A stretch of DNA of 64,000 bases from Lactifluus volemus (lineage: Eukaryota > Basidiomycota > Agaricomycetes > Russulales > Russulaceae). Shown piece by piece: positions 1-13,689 of the stretch. The stretch lies in the NCBI GenBank assembly GCA_022376515.1, contig WTXI01000003.1, positions 558,001 to 622,000 of the forward strand. Reading direction: 5' to 3'. Within the stretch, counting starts at the first letter, position 1. Each line of letters opens with the position of its first letter. The notes under the pieces were generated by a model. It was not told where the DNA came from. It did no database searches and saw nothing but the letters and a program-made list of their open reading frames with translations. Position numbers and translations under genes: made by a program.

Positions 1-1776
1 GGTATCACCTTGCCCGACGTTCATCCCAAACCTACTAGTATACTCGCGGTTACCATTACAGAACGTCGCCCCCGAGGCAGGTGATCATGCGATCAGTCCA
101 GACCACACTCTAATTTGAGATAAAATCACCGTGTGTTGTTTGAAAAGCACGCGGTTTCATGGGAGATTAGTGGGCAGGTGCGCTCGGCTCAGCCTGATTC
201 TCCCTGATAGATACAAAGAAAGGGTAATCTTATCTCGGTAATTCCCGTTCCGTACCCTCGCAACCAAGTACTAGCTTAAAGGTAAAAAAGAACAACAAGA
301 AAGCCCACAAAGAAAGACATCCAATCTCTCTCATTCTTGGGGGACTACCTTTCGTAATTCTTGCCAACTAGGGCTTTGATTTTAGGGTGACCGATGGGGG
401 TCCTGATACGTGTCCCCCTGGAATGGTCAAATGCTCGCTCGTACCTGTTCTGTTCTCCCCGCGGAGAAAACCCCTTGCTAGGTGCGAGCAATGTCAATTT
501 TTTTCTGACATTCCCATCATTTTTCAAGCTTTAGAGCATCAACCTTTTCTCCGACCCCTTACTAGCCCCTCAGCGTCTTTTTCATCCTCTCCTTAGCTTA
601 ATGCATACGTGCATGCATCGGGCACGTCAGTTACTCATTAAGGTTGCGCTCGTACCCTGTCCCATTCACCATCTTCGGCATCCGAGTCGTCGTTCTCCCA
701 GCCCGTTTCCTCGTGCTCTTTGGACCCCTTTACAAGTGCAATCATTATCGATGGATTCATGACTCGTTTTCGTTATACTTCTACCACATCAGTAATTCTC
801 ATTGGTCAGCGCACCTTTTCCCGACATTAGAGGCATGGGTCTCTCATGTGGAGCAACCCTTTTAGAACTCACCTCCCGTGTCCTGCGTGCCTGTCAACCC
901 ATGGACAAGTGTCAACAGCGCGTCAGTCAAGATTATATATGTAGCTATGAGCCGGAGGTCCAGTGCAAAAGAATTTCCTTATTCCGCTACAGTGTCAAAT
1001 CTCTGATTCGAATGTAATGTGTACTGTGAATCGTGCCTGTGTGGTTACTGTACTGAAAACTTCAGTCCGACCTACCGGTGACAAATGTCGTCCATTGAGT
1101 AGGAGCACGAGATCTGACACACCTTTCGTATGCGGATTGTAGATGAACAGCTCCCCGCATTATCACCAATGCTGGCAGCGACCTTCTCTGGGTTGAACAG
1201 GAGAAGTTGATATGAAATAACAATTTTGCGTACACACGTGCCCGTGCCAGTGAGCAACGTGCTTGGGAAAGCCTACCCCGCGTAGTCTTGATGCTTCGAC
1301 AACTAAACCCAATTGCATATACAACCTTGAATATGCTATAGTAATGCCGGAGTCCCGCACTGGCACGTCACTGGATGGTTCTTCCGTAGTCGGTTCCATC
1401 ACCGTGACGTTAACGTTGAATATATCTATAACAATCGTGTATGATGGGACTGAATACCCTTACTATATCAATTCTGTCTGTCCGGGTGAGGGCAGATCCC
1501 CAAGGATCATACAGCAGCTTCATCCCTGTGCATCCGAGTTGTGGTGGGGCCCAAGTAAGTTTCGATGACGTAATAAAGTGTTATCCGGGTCGGCTGTGAG
1601 CGAATCACGGGATTGTGGTCTCACTGGTACGTATCTTCGCGCGTTATGATAGACCTTTCAATTCCGTCTGATGCGCGATATACCGCACCTGCTGACACAA
1701 TGGCAGGTGAATTGAGCTCCTTGGTTTGGAAATCGCATCGGCAGACGACTCGGATAACAGGGAGCAAACAGCGGTC
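1..1776. other. No recognisable gene
   Basis: Both strands carry only short open frames (about 100 codons or fewer) with no family resemblance and no consistent splice structure. The last part presumably holds the promoter and 5' leader of the BZZ1-like gene that starts at 1777. Confidence 0.5.
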
Positions 1777-4700
1777 ATGTCATACGGCGAGAGTCTTCCA
1801 GTTATCATTCTTTTCATGTATCTATACGGAGTTAGGATTGCTGACGTTTGGACTAGGATCAGGTGGATCGTGTGGCAAATCTATCGGACGCCCAAGCTGA
1901 TATCCTCGACGACGTGAGCAAATTCGATCTTGAGTACGTGATCGTTTTTGGATGCGAGATTCCTGATCAGATTCGAGAATTGTACCGTGAGCGCGCGGCC
2001 GTTGAACGCGACTATGCGGCGAGATTGTTGGCCCTCGCTCAGAAGGCTGTCGATAAGAAGAACAAGAAGATGCCACTCGCTGTAGTAGGTGATGATCCGG
2101 CAAAGGCATGGAACGCAGAGACTCTCATTCAGAGGTGAGATGACTGAATTCCTTCTCGGCTCCTTTCAACCGCCGGTTCTCATCATCACCTTGGTGGGGA
2201 CAGCACGTTGGAAAATGCTTACTCCAAGATCATCGCGTCATTCGTCAACTCTCAACAGGAACATTTGAACCTTGCAGATGCTCTCAACGTCCAGGTCGTT
2301 GGCGTGTTGACTTCGTTGGCGCGGAAAAACGAGGGATATAGAAAGAAGGCAAGGCGAACGGTGTGTTATCGTAGCTGTGGTGTTTCTCATTCGACTATTT
2401 AGCAAACGCAATACTACCATAAGATATTGACAGAAAGGGATCGTGTCTATACTGATCGTTCGAAGGTGCGAAATTACATCTGACATGTTTGTCGCCGACC
2501 CATACCGGTCCATGTTCAGAGTAAACTCAAGGTATGTGGCGCCGTCGAAAGCCATGCCCTCGGCGAAGCTTATCTTGCGGCTAGTATGATGAAGAATGTG
2601 CCGAGGTCGAGACCTATCGTCAGAAACAGGTTTTAGAGCCTCTCTTACCCCCATGGATGGTATTGATTATCTATTTTAGGCTCGAATCCAGGATGACAAA
2701 CATTCCAATCGTGCAGCGAAGCAATATCAGCAACAGACCGTGGATATGAACAACGCGAAGAAGTGAGTCCACACTATACATGAATACACAAATGCAGGCT
2801 CAAATTTTTTTTCGGACAAGTCTATACATCTTATCTATCGCGACTGCCAACAAAGTAAAGGATAGGTTTTACTCGGAAGACCTTTGTAAGATAGAGAATG
2901 TAAGACATGACTCTTGTCTTCGGTGAAAGGGGGTGCAACCTGACTTCCGAATAAGCAATATCGTCAGGGATTTTTTCATCGTCGATAACAAGACGCTGAC
3001 GCGGTGCAGAGCATCTCCAGTCCAACTATATCGCCAACGTCGCATCCGTGCTCCGCCACGCGCAGGGGCTTCAACTAGGTCACCACGACGCTTTGAAGAA
3101 CCAGCTCTCCATCGTCGATGTCGCGATAAGTGAGGTCAATCCAAAGAAGGATCAGGAATTGTTCATCGAACATAACTTGCGTCCTTTCGGTTGCCCTGCT
3201 GACTGGACCTTTGAACCTTGCGCCAGCTATTATGATACGGTAAGGAGATGGGTGTCTTTGTGTGATGATGGGGATGAATGTAAACTATTGCAGGCAGAGC
3301 TGAACGTCGACGGCGGTGCCAAGATCTTTTTGCAGAACAAGCTGGCGAGGTCTCGTGCGAAACTTCTCGAGTTGAACCCGTTGCTCGTGGCCAAGAGTAA
3401 GTGCGCAGAATTTTCGATAGCGAGCAGGCTGACAATCCCCCTCCCCCCCTCTTCCCCCACCCACTCATCTCCGGGGACGTAGGAAAGGAAGCGGAACAAG
3501 CCATGTCATTTGTGGACGCAGGAAGTGGCAATCCCTCGTCGGGAAGCGTTGATGCCATCGATGTACGTCACCGTTCCCCTCGTAACAATCCGAGAATTCA
3601 CATGACCGCCCGGCGATTTTTTTTTGACAGGGTCTATTAGACGCACAGCATCAGGTGACAATAAACGAAACTTCCCACTCGATCCTTGAGACGGAAGTCC
3701 GAATTATCGAGAAAGCCCTTGATGGTAAGCGCCTATGGGCGCCTAAGGATGTGTAATAAAGAACTCATAATTTGACCATCCGTTTCAGGCGATGAAGGCT
3801 CCCAGAGACCTCATTCGTTTAAGAGTTCCTCCTTCACAATACCCACGGAGTGTGGATACTGCGCCGTACGTGGGATGCTAGTCAACCACCTATGGTCTGA
3901 CTAAAGCTTTCCACGCAGACGTCCATATGGGGTCTTAGCAAGCAGGGGAAAACGTGCAGAACGTGCGGCCTATCTGTTCATTCAAAGTGTGAGCTCAAGG
4001 TGCGTTTTTCATGACTCCAGCTGGAGTCTGGTCTGAAATCTTTTTTCATTGGATAACGCAGGTTGCAGCCGACTGCTCGGGCGTTCGCGGTATCCGACAG
4101 AAATCAGCCAATTCGGACTCTGTTCTGAGCTCTACATCCGCTCTTTCTAGAAGCAGTTCAAGAGGTGAGGCTGCCATCTGCCCAACTCGGATCGAAGATC
4201 TCACCCTCACGTGTTATACCCAGCGTCTTCAACATTCGTTAGCACGCCCACACTCTCCTCTTTCACTCAGTCTAGCCCTCACACCATTCCGGAGACGGAG
4301 TTTCCCGTCGTTCGTGTCATTTACGATTTTACGCCTACATCCCCATTTGAGCTCGCCGTGCACGGTCAGTCCTACTTGTGTTTTTGAACCGTGCTGCTGT
4401 TCGCTTTCCCCCCGGCTACCCTCTGACCTGTCTCACGCTAGAGGGCGCAACTGTCCGTGTCATCGAGGAAGATGATGGCTCTGGATGGGTGAAGGTGCTT
4501 GATGAGGGCGGTGGTCGAGGGCTCGTACCCGCATCGTACGTAGAGTCAGCAGACGCATCACGGGCGCCAGAATCAGGCGCCGGACGTCCTATTGGCTCTG
4601 GCTCTGGACAGTTCGGTAAGTGATACCACCGGTTGATTCGCAGGAGCTCATATGCCCGGAAGTTCGAGGGTTGTATGATTACCAGTCTCAGGGTTCAGAC

Positions 4701-4957
4701 GAATTGGCTGTTTCGGAGGGCGCTCGTATTGAGCTGACAAGTGGTCCTTCCGGTGGGCGGAACTATGCCGAAGGATGGTGGGAGGGTGAGCTTCAGCGCG
4801 CGTCCGTTCCAAGTCATTCCATAACTAATCTAATTCTTTCTCAGGAATTGATGCGCTCGGTAGGAAGGGCATTTTCCCTAGCAACTATGTGAGAGCGCCC
4901 ATTCTCTTTGTCATTGGGCTAGATGTGTTGACATGATGCAAGGTGGAACTTGTTTAG
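1777..4957 (+). CDS. BZZ1: BZZ1-like F-BAR/C1/SH3 protein
   Basis: Bzz1-family adaptors bind curved plasma membrane through an F-BAR domain and recruit WASP/Arp2/3 actin machinery at endocytic sites. The start is the ATG at 1777: a 24-nt first exon encodes MSYGESLP and splices (intron 1801-1856, branch TGCTGAC) to DQVDRVANLS, the usual family opening. A second intron joins DILDD to IRELYRERAA, restoring the F-BAR helix. A C1 zinc finger (ECGYCA near 3850, CRTCGLSVHSKCELK near 3970) follows the coiled-coil part. Two SH3 domains come last: ELAVHEGATVRV near 4345-4540 and LYDYQSQGSDELAV near 4670-4890. The final intron 4889-4942 splices FPSNY to VELV-stop. The order F-BAR, C1, SH3, SH3 matches fungal Bzz1. 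At least eight introns are needed, and some internal boundaries are approximate. Confidence 0.88.
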
Positions 4958-7624
4958 GTCGCGGAATATAATATTGGATAGTCCCTCAATATGACCAGGT
5001 TTGGCCGTTCCCTACGACGGGGAAGTACGATCGCCAGAAGGGGCTCGAGTTGAGTCGAGTCGAGTCCCTGGCGTGGCTTTTGTTAAAAAATCTGTTTAGG
5101 CCGCTTCGCTCATACATCTGGTGGTACGAAATTACATCAAAAAATAAATAAGTCATCTGACTGGACCGTACGTTGGTGCTTTCGGGTACAGTCTAGGGAT
5201 GAGATGCCCTGGCAGCTTTGGTAAAGCAGCTCAGATGTAAACGATCCGCATGTTTTCGGTGTCGATGCGGGCTGCGCGTTTATTTTCCATTTTGGGCCAC
5301 GTGGCCAGTTCGGGCAAGTGGACGTATGCGCAGCGCACACCACCTACTTGCAATAGGCCTCTAGCGTCTCCTGTTCTAACTGTGTCTGGGTCTTCAGCCC
5401 CAGCTTTTCCACTATCCCCTAGCTATCGATGGCCAAAGTTCATTGGCGTGCGGCGATTTGCAAAACTGAATCGAGGCAATTGATGGAACCTCCTATTTTC
5501 ACTTTTATTAAAAGTGAGCGCCACACAACATTCGTTGATTTAATATACGAAATGGTCAATGTGGTGGTAGCGGAAGCAGTTTCTTTGTTAGGTTCTGATA
5601 TTGAGTTTCTCACCGAATCGACAAATGTCTTCTTTTTTTAACAGATCCCAATTTCAATTTCAATATGGCTGAACCTTGCAGGGTCGTCGTCGCACTCACC
5701 ACACACGTACGCAAAGGGCGTTAATCCTATGAAAAAGCCCTCTCACGTACGTACGATGACGTCCAATGGCCAAAGACTCATTCTAGCCCACGGACTTTGG
5801 AGAGCGAGGGTGCGATTCTGTCGTATAACCCCGTGAGAGTTTCACTGCACTGAAACATATGCCCTATCTCTCCAAAGCCTTTGGGCGTATGGAAGAGTCA
5901 AAACATAACAAAGAAGCGGCCGAACTGAACGGAGAAGGTTAAATGCCCACCCCTTCCCCCCTCCGCTTTCAGTCCGTTTTTATCACTTACGCGAAAGTTC
6001 TTCTCTTTCTCTCTCTCCTCACACGGCGGTAGATTGAAGCCTATCAAGGTGCATTTGACCGTACATAGCCAACTATGCCAAGAAAAGTATGTGCGTTTGG
6101 CGCAGAGCCCGTAGACGGACATTCGGCTCAGAGAAAAGCCGCAAAAGGAAGAACGATAGTCTGTCCAATGATGGGTGGCTGCGCAGGCACACATACAGGA
6201 AGAGCGCCCCACATGCTACCGTGACCTAGTACCGTTTGGAGGCGGTTGAGGGCACGAAGGAAATCCCTTTTGGCGTCAGTTCAGCTTCTGGTAAAATGTT
6301 TCAGATTGTTTTCGTGTAAGGGCAGTCCTTTGTTTTGATAAGAACTTTGCAAAATTGGGAAGGTGAGGGAGGAACATAAGGGGGAGCCGCCGCTCGGAAG
6401 AAATTTCCCTTTGGCGTCAGTCAGTCAGCTTCCTACTGATAAGTTACAAGTTTCAGATTGTTTCATGAAGGGCAGTATACCGATAAGACTTTTGGAAAGG
6501 TGAGGAGGAGGAACACAAAAAGAGCTCGGGTACTCGGGAGCAGATGTGTGTTGGTTACCTGCAACGCGATCTCACAGGGTCACTGCCTTTTTTTTTTCTC
6601 TTTTGTTTACTTTCGGAGCCTGTTTCTTTCGTCCATTGCAACCGCAAAACTTGCAGAGCCTTCGCATCTCCCTCTCTTTGCCATAATAATATTTATTTTT
6701 TTCGTTGTTCTGGGTACCTGATCTCCCCCCAACTTCCCCTCCTTCTCTCCTCCCACCCTCATTTCCCCCACCACTGGCACATATCATCCTCATCTAATTT
6801 CTTTTTACTTATTTTCGGAATCGAAAATTTCATGTACCGCCGATGTCGATCAAAAAAAAGTTCATCATAATAATTGATAGAGTAAATCTCACCGCGTCAG
6901 CAGCGAGTTTCTCTCTTTCTTCATCGTGGGGTAGTAATCACCGATTCACCGGATACGTGCAGCCGCGGTCTCAGCTCATTTGTATCATCGGGATTGTGTG
7001 TAGCTTACCGCCGCGCGCTTTTCTCTGCGCTGCGTACTACCATACGCGCGTACAGTACTGTATCCGTGTGTTACTACCTGTACTTGTATTTGTGCCTCTC
7101 ATCGGGATTTTCCAATTTATAGTTGGCATTCCCACATGGGACGTGGAGACGGCTTTTTCCCGTTTCTCCCCCACACCGGAGGCTGACCGGAAAAGACACT
7201 AAACCAGAGAAGGATACTGTATTCCAAATCTCTGACACCCTGGTTTACGAAACTGCGCCCCACCCGCCAGGGGTTGGGGTTGTTCGAGGAACGCGCCCGC
7301 AGAGGGGGGGACTTGTGGGAATCCGCCAATTGTCGGACCTGGGGACGACAGAGCGGCGATAACTTACACTTTAAAGCTCACCATTACCTTGCAAGGGAGA
7401 CCAAGGGCCAGAGGCCGCCCATGCCGGCCGTTGAGCGAATCGTGTGAGAGATGGTCTTGAGATGGAGGTTTTGAATATACAAAGGGAATAAAAGTTACAA
7501 CAATTGGGATCAAGAAGGGGGGGAGGGGGAGTTTTGGTTTCTGGACCGGCTACAAAATTAGACAGACGAGACGGCAAGAGAGAGAAGGTAATATGCAGAC
7601 AAAACCGAAATGAAACGACATGGA
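4958..7624. other. Intergenic; no supported gene
   Basis: No coding frame with family resemblance was found. The stretch holds a short GAGTC repeat near 5045-5065 and a related sequence pair near 6255-6320 and 6395-6500 (both contain a TTTGGCGTCAGT-like element and a TTTCAGATTGTTT element). There is also a pyrimidine-rich tract around 6580-6800. A G-rich tract near 7515-7530 lies just past the 3' end of the CAF1 gene. Confidence 0.45.
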
Positions 7625-8916
7625 CTACCTGGTTCCACCTCCAACCCCAATATTCGACCGAATGAATGCACCGTTCGTCGCCATGGGCCCGTAACCTGTG
7701 CCCGGCGGGATCTGTGCGGGAACCTGAACATTCTGAACAGCCGAAGAAGCTGAGGTCCCATCGACGCGGCGGTCTTCGCGCTCGGCAGGGGTGGCCCCAC
7801 CGCGTCCTGGATCTGGTGGACCATTCGTTTGCGAGAAAGTCTCGCCGAGTCCGTAGAGCTTGCCGTTGTAGTCTGTCAAGTCGAAGAGGTCTTGAAAGTA
7901 GAGCTCGCGCATTTTGAAGAACGTGGAGGCTGTGAGGAGCGAGTCCGAGCCGGCCTGGTGGGAAGGTCCGATGCGCATCACCTAGAGAGTGCGGTTGGTT
8001 CATTGAACACACGTGTGTGAGTCGTGCAGGGGGGGAAATTTTACCCCAAGGTCATCGGCGACTTCTTGCAATCCCCCCTTGAGTCCCTTGGCTGCTCGCA
8101 TCATCGTTTTCATGTCGTAGCTGATTGGGAACCACCTGTGCAGCCTTTCGAAGAAGGCTTCTTCTGTGGTCGGGAGGGACAGTGCGGTGAGGAGTTTGAG
8201 GAAATATCCAAAGTCGTAGCCACTGGCCGGGCCCATATTGCTCAGCTGACCCGGGTTTTCGAGAAGAAGGGGGTGTAAACATGTGCGACGAACCTATGGA
8301 AAGAAATCCACCTCGTCTCATCCGTGAGGACCAGTCCAGACGTGATCATGAGCTCCGCGAAATCATTCGGGAGTATCCCAATCTCCTCGTGCCGTTGGAA
8401 ATCGATGCCGGATTTTTGAAGGAGCTCTACAGACTCCGGCGCGAACATGTCCTCGCTGCAACTGAACCGTTAGTCGCCGTCTCCCGAACGGAGAGAACGC
8501 AAGTCCCCCCCAGAAAATTCGCCCGCACAAAAAAGAAAAGAGACGCACTTTGTGCTAAAATGAAAGTTGAACTGCCAAGTCGACACTTCCTGTGGGTAGT
8601 TGCCGTCCTCATCGGAAAGCGTGAGTCCGATCTGGATGATCTTGAGTAGGTCCACGTTGCAACGCATTGTCTGGTAGTGGTAGTCGGAGGACGTTTTAAA
8701 AGTGCCTATTGGACGTGCGACGACGCCAGGGAACTCTGTATCCTACAGAAGCATGGGAGGGGTGAGGATGATGCATGGCGTGTGGTGGTCGCACGTTGCA
8801 GGTTGGTTGACGAAGAGACATACCAAAGCAACGAAGGGATAATTGTCTATGAGGTCTCGTATGCTTCGCATCTCTAGCTCGAGATTTGGGGCCCAAACTT
8901 CACGTATGGGGGACAT
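7625..8916 (-). CDS. POP2: CCR4-NOT deadenylase subunit CAF1/POP2
   Basis: CAF1/POP2 is the DEDD-type 3'-5' exoribonuclease of the CCR4-NOT complex that shortens mRNA poly(A) tails. Translation begins [16 protein letters not shown] at 8916. After the first intron, [15 protein letters not shown] supplies the first Asp and Glu of the active site. [16 protein letters not shown] and STWQFNF are family hallmarks. The later Asp lies in [12 protein letters not shown], and the final His and Asp in [11 protein letters not shown], so all DEDDh residues are present. Several short introns interrupt the gene. The last exon (7625-7981) ends in a Gly/Pro/Ala-rich tail of about 60 residues beyond the nuclease fold, as in other fungal orthologues. 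An upstream in-frame start is possible, because the frame stays open for about 30 codons before 8916, but no ATG was seen there. Confidence 0.92.
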
Positions 8917-11509
8917 GTTGGCTCTGCTCGCCGTTTGGCTCTGGCTCGAGACCTCCGAGTGGCGTGAGCACGTGATGTAGTTTTAGCCCTGGGCCAGAGC
9001 CGAGCTTACAACAAACTATCCTTACAAGGTGCGTATCTTTCGCTCACCTAAACTTGTACGTCTATCTGACACATCAAACAGGCACGGATGGAAGAACCAT
9101 GCGGAATATGAGGTCAACTGCTTCTCGGGTACTTATACGGTACGTATAGGCGGGCAGCTCGGATCTTTCTATTTGTCTACAGACTAGCAATCACCCCGAT
9201 GAACTGTATCGGTATCGGAAACGAAATCTCCTCTCAAGTTGGAAACATCTTTGAGAGATACACTTGGGTGGGAAAAAAAGACAAGTCGAGCGAAGGAGCT
9301 CCCTCAGAAAATGCAAAAATTGAAATTAAAAAAAAAAGTTACCGTCGCGACGGTGCGAGAGACATGGAATGAATAACCAACTTATCACTGGTTGGAAGAG
9401 GCACAGCCCGGCATAAGAGAGTATGATAGGGGCATCACAACACAATCGCAAACCCATGGTGGCGTGGGCGGTTGATGTGAGAGGACGAGCGTCGCGCGTC
9501 ATTTGCTTCGCCTCTCCCACGGCTCTGCACATGCTCAATATTCAAATAATCGCGGGAAAGAGTTGGATCCCCTGGATCGGAATTTTGCCGTTTGGGCAGC
9601 CGGCGTTTCGGTGCCCATGGGAGCCTTACGCAACTCCTACCTCTACGCACGGTCATAATGGCGAACGTTTGCGGTCGATGGACGAACAGTGGAGAACTGG
9701 GCTGCGGGCGAAACCAACCCTGGTTATCGATATGGAAGGGTTTGCTGGAAAAGGCCAAGTGGGGCAAATTTGAAGACGATGGATCATTGCAGAGTTTTCG
9801 GAGAAGCTGAGGTCCTGCCGGAAGTCTTTTAACGCCAAGGTTAACACAATTCAATCTAGACGGTGATCGAGGGGCTCTGCGCCTCATAGCAGAGAATGAC
9901 CTAGAATGACACGGGGATGGTTACAACAAAATTGTGGGGTACTCTGTGCTTACAGACCGTATCCTGGGTGGGTGTTACGCAACCGTTGGTAGTGGGTTAA
10001 CCGCTATTAGGAGGTTATGTTGCGAAGGGGGCACTAAGAAAAGACGACGCAATGCGCAGGAGGCGTAGATGAACCAATATTTCCATCAGGAAGGAGGGGA
10101 AAGAGGGGAGTCAGAAGAGAAGTTAATGGACCGACAGAATGGCCGTAAAGGGGTCAGGAGAAGAGCTAATTGGAGTCGAGATCCTTGAGATCACAAAACG
10201 GGATAAGTGCAACCAGCGAGCCAACAAGTTTTGACATTCTTAGCATGTGGGCTGGAACGGTGATCTCAGGGTTTCGTTTGCTGACTATATCATTGTGTGT
10301 AAGGAAGTCGCGGAAACGGAGGAGAGTGCAAAGAGACGCCCATGTTGAAGATACGGTCACGACGAACCTAGTTTAGGCTAGGTATCATAACGCGGGGCCA
10401 AAGTATCCACTTTCGCACCTAGAACCGTGGGCCCGGACAAGCGGACAGGACCGTGGGGGACTTCCGAACAGGGCAGCGAGGTGACAAAACGGGAGTGACG
10501 GAGCAATGCCGAGCAGCCTGGGACCGCACCTGCCCTATCGATGAGGAGCAAAGTTCAGAAGAAGCGTGATTAGGGCGATAAAAACGCCTTAAGGCATGAG
10601 GCGTTCATTTGCGCCCAGGATGGGAGGAGCGAGACAGCTGACAGCCTGCAGGGCCGGAAGAGCCATCTCGGGACATTACCGTGAGGGTGGTGACATTTTG
10701 AGGGCCCCTCCATTTGAGAAGAGGGCAAAAAGTCACTCCGAGCGTGTGGATGTTTCGAGTCAGAGAAAATAGACCATATGTCAAGAAAGAGTGAGACGCC
10801 GAGAGCCGAGGGGTAGAGCATATGCTCGGATGTCCGCGATTGCTCCGGTGGATCTAGCGGTTAGAGACGTGAGACAATTCCTGGAGCACACTGTCACAAA
10901 TAAATTCTGACGAGAAAATTCTTTTCAGATAGGGAGCTTCGTGGTTAAAATGACGCCACGCAGAGGGGGTACTGAGACGGCCTGAAAACGCGTGTAGGAG
11001 AGAGGTAACGGAGATGACCGAGAACAATATGTTTTTTTTTCTTTTTCTTTGTAAGTTGGGGGGGACAGAGAAGAGCTCTCTGAAAAAGGGGATAAAAAGA
11101 GATAGAATGGGGCCTGGGTAAGCGAGGACGCCACTAGAATTGTGGGTAAACCGGAAGGAACCGCAAGTAGGAAAGAGGTAGAGCCTTTGTGTTGGTACGG
11201 GCGCGATAAACATAGGCTAGGCTAGACGCAAGGTAGTTTTGAAAAGAATGAATGATATCGCCATGGGAGAGAAGACGATTTCCGGTTCCTGGGCCCCATT
11301 GACCGGGCCGGTAGTAGTAATACTTACCGTTAGCACTCAATCTCGGTCTCAAGTGAGTTTGTCTGCCCTGCCCCCTGCATTCCTCTTAGGGTATTCCACT
11401 TCTTTCCCCTCTCAACAGCCCCGCTAACCCGTTTTTTCCCTTATATCACCCCCCCTCCTTCCTTCCTTTACTTCCATACCCTCCTGCGGATGCCCCACGT
11501 CTTTTGACA
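8917..11509. other. Intergenic; no supported gene
   Basis: The segment between the divergent CAF1 and CENP-B-type genes contains only short frames (the longest about 150 codons, minus strand near 9435-9887) that resemble no family and show no splice-linked continuation. A pyrimidine-rich stretch at about 11390-11510 immediately precedes the ATG at 11510 and looks like a fungal core promoter and leader. Confidence 0.45.
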
Positions 11510-13689
11510 ATGAACGCCGTTCACTCCTACTCCGATGCTCAGGCGCTCATCTACTCTCCTCAGTACACCGATCCCACTCACCACCACCGTCCTTCTTTCC
11601 ACCCGTCAATGTCTGCCTCACCCTGGTCGTCTCCGGCCCATGCCCTGATGTCTAGCTCACAAGCTGACCATGCCAGAATGTACTCTTTGATGCCCCAACC
11701 TATCCATCCCGTGCCTTATTCTGCTCCTTCAACCGGCCTCTTCTATAATCACCATCCTCATAATAATTCTCAACAACAACAACCGAGAATGCAACTTAGC
11801 ACCCCAGTACCTCTCAACTTTACTAGTCCTCAAATCGAGAGTAGCATTGGTCCTCACCGCGGCCTCTTGTCCCGCCGCCAGGCACGCACCGCGCCATTGC
11901 GCGGAACTCCTCAACCTCCCGGCGGTCATCAGGAAGGCACCGGGTCTAATACTCCGAGTGAAACTCAAGACGTACGTGTTTTTCTCTATTTCCTATTTCC
12001 CGGCTTCACCATTTGTGCTCCAGGTGCACCCTCCCACGCAAACTTCATCGTCGCGTTCACACTCACCCACTGACGGCATGCCATCAGGAGAACCTTCAGA
12101 ACACACAGAGACACCCATCTCAGCCCATCCGGACCCTCTCTCAGTGCCACCGCCATTATACACCGCCGCGTCGGTTCCTTCCGAGGCTTATCCTTTCCCC
12201 TTCTTCCCCGGCCCGGCTTCAGTCCTCGCGCTGATTCTCCCACGCACAGTGTGGCATCCGCAATCACTAGTTTCACTGAAGGAACTAGCATAAGGTCCGA
12301 ACTCGAACGGCCAATATTCAAGTACCCCACAGGAGAAGCTCTCCAGAAGCTCATTGGCAAGCCGCGCAAACAGCGGCTCTTTAACCACCAACGTAAAGAG
12401 ATCTGCCTCTATCATCAGGAAAACCCTGGTATTCGGCAAGAGGATATCGCAAATAAGTGGGGCGTGGAGCGAAGCACCGTGTCAAAAATTCTGAAACAGA
12501 AGAGCAAATGGCTCAACGTGCCCGACGGGGAGGAGCCTCACACCGCTAAGCACCGGTATGCTCTCGGTCCCCCTGTTCCACGCCTTACTCTAACCGTCCT
12601 TCAACCCCCTATAGACCGTCAAAGTTCCCAGAGATTGAGTCTGAGCTTGCCAAATGGCTTTACGAGTGTCGCGACAAAAAAGTGCAGCTGACTGACTCGG
12701 TTATACGGAATAAGGCCAAGGAGGTGGCAAAGCAACTCCAGATCCCCGAAGATAAATTCAAAGCGAGCTCCGGCTGGGTCGAGAACTTCAAGCATCGACA
12801 CGGCATCCGTCGAGGCCAATTTCACGGCAACGGCAGAAACGCACGGTTGGGTCGCCTGCACGGCGTGGCCCCCGACACGGCGCCACACTTTGGGTTGTCG
12901 ATCGCGGACTACCTCGTCCAGGACGACCTCTATGGGGTCGATGACACGCTGAGGAGGTCCTCGACGCCACGGCCGGGAAACCTGTCCGTCGACTCGGGTC
13001 CAGATGCTGGCAGCTCTCAGGGGGGCGGGCCGGCACCGATGGCAACCTGCCGTCTCCGGGGCGGGTCCAGTCCCCCACTCGTGCCTCGGCCCTTCGGGCA
13101 TTCAGACTGCCGGTTCAGACGGGGGCCCCTCTTCTACGCTCTCCTCGCTCTCCTCGGCCTCCTCTGATCAGCCCCTTGCAGACCTCACCGGCAGGTACAA
13201 CCCTGGAGTCCCGGACCACGTGTCGTCCGCGAATCAGGAGTATCCACTTCCCCTTCGCGACAACGGCAGCAACGGATGCACGTCTTTGACTGTTACGCGG
13301 AGGGATTTCCCCCACCGACCCCCTCTGCTACCGAAGCTTTAGAAGCGGTAGAGAAGGTGATGCATTTTATGGACTCGCAATACAAGGAGGAAGATACGCT
13401 GTCAGAGTTTCAGCGCCGGACGCTCCTCCATGTTCACATGAAGATCACAGAGCTGAAGGAGCAATCGTTGACATCTACGGAGGACACTACCACCACGAAC
13501 TTTAAAAATGGACACTCCACGCCTGCGAGTGAATCTCTCTCTCTTTTTTCTTTGTCATTTTCCCAGCCGTCACCTTGTATGTCCTGCATTTTCTTTCACA
13601 TCTCTCTGCGCATCATATCTGTTTTCTTTTTCATTTGGTGTTCAATTTCCATCCCTGCAAACCACGTCCCACTGCTATCGTCATCATGA
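11510..13689 (+). CDS. HTH CENP-B-type DNA-binding protein, no transposase domain
   Basis: The protein starts at ATG 11510 with a Ser/Pro/His/Gln-rich N-terminus (exon to 11971; intron with gtacgtg donor and ...gctccag acceptor at 12023). A two-part CENP-B/Abp1-type HTH follows. The first part is at about 12330-12560 (NHQRKEICLYHQENP, RQEDIANKWGVERSTVSKIL). After an intron ending ctatag near 12613, the second part is at about 12614-12820 (PEIESELAKWLYECRDKK, then SSGWVENFKHRHGI). No DDE/pogo nuclease domain follows, so this is more likely a domesticated DNA-binding protein than an active transposon. The C-terminal frame near 13276-13460 (EALEAVEKVMHFMDS) resembles the tail of basidiomycete proteins of this type. 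The frame must change near 12200 and again near 13100-13250, so further introns or small frameshifts exist that I could not place. The exact 3' end is uncertain. Confidence 0.68.
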
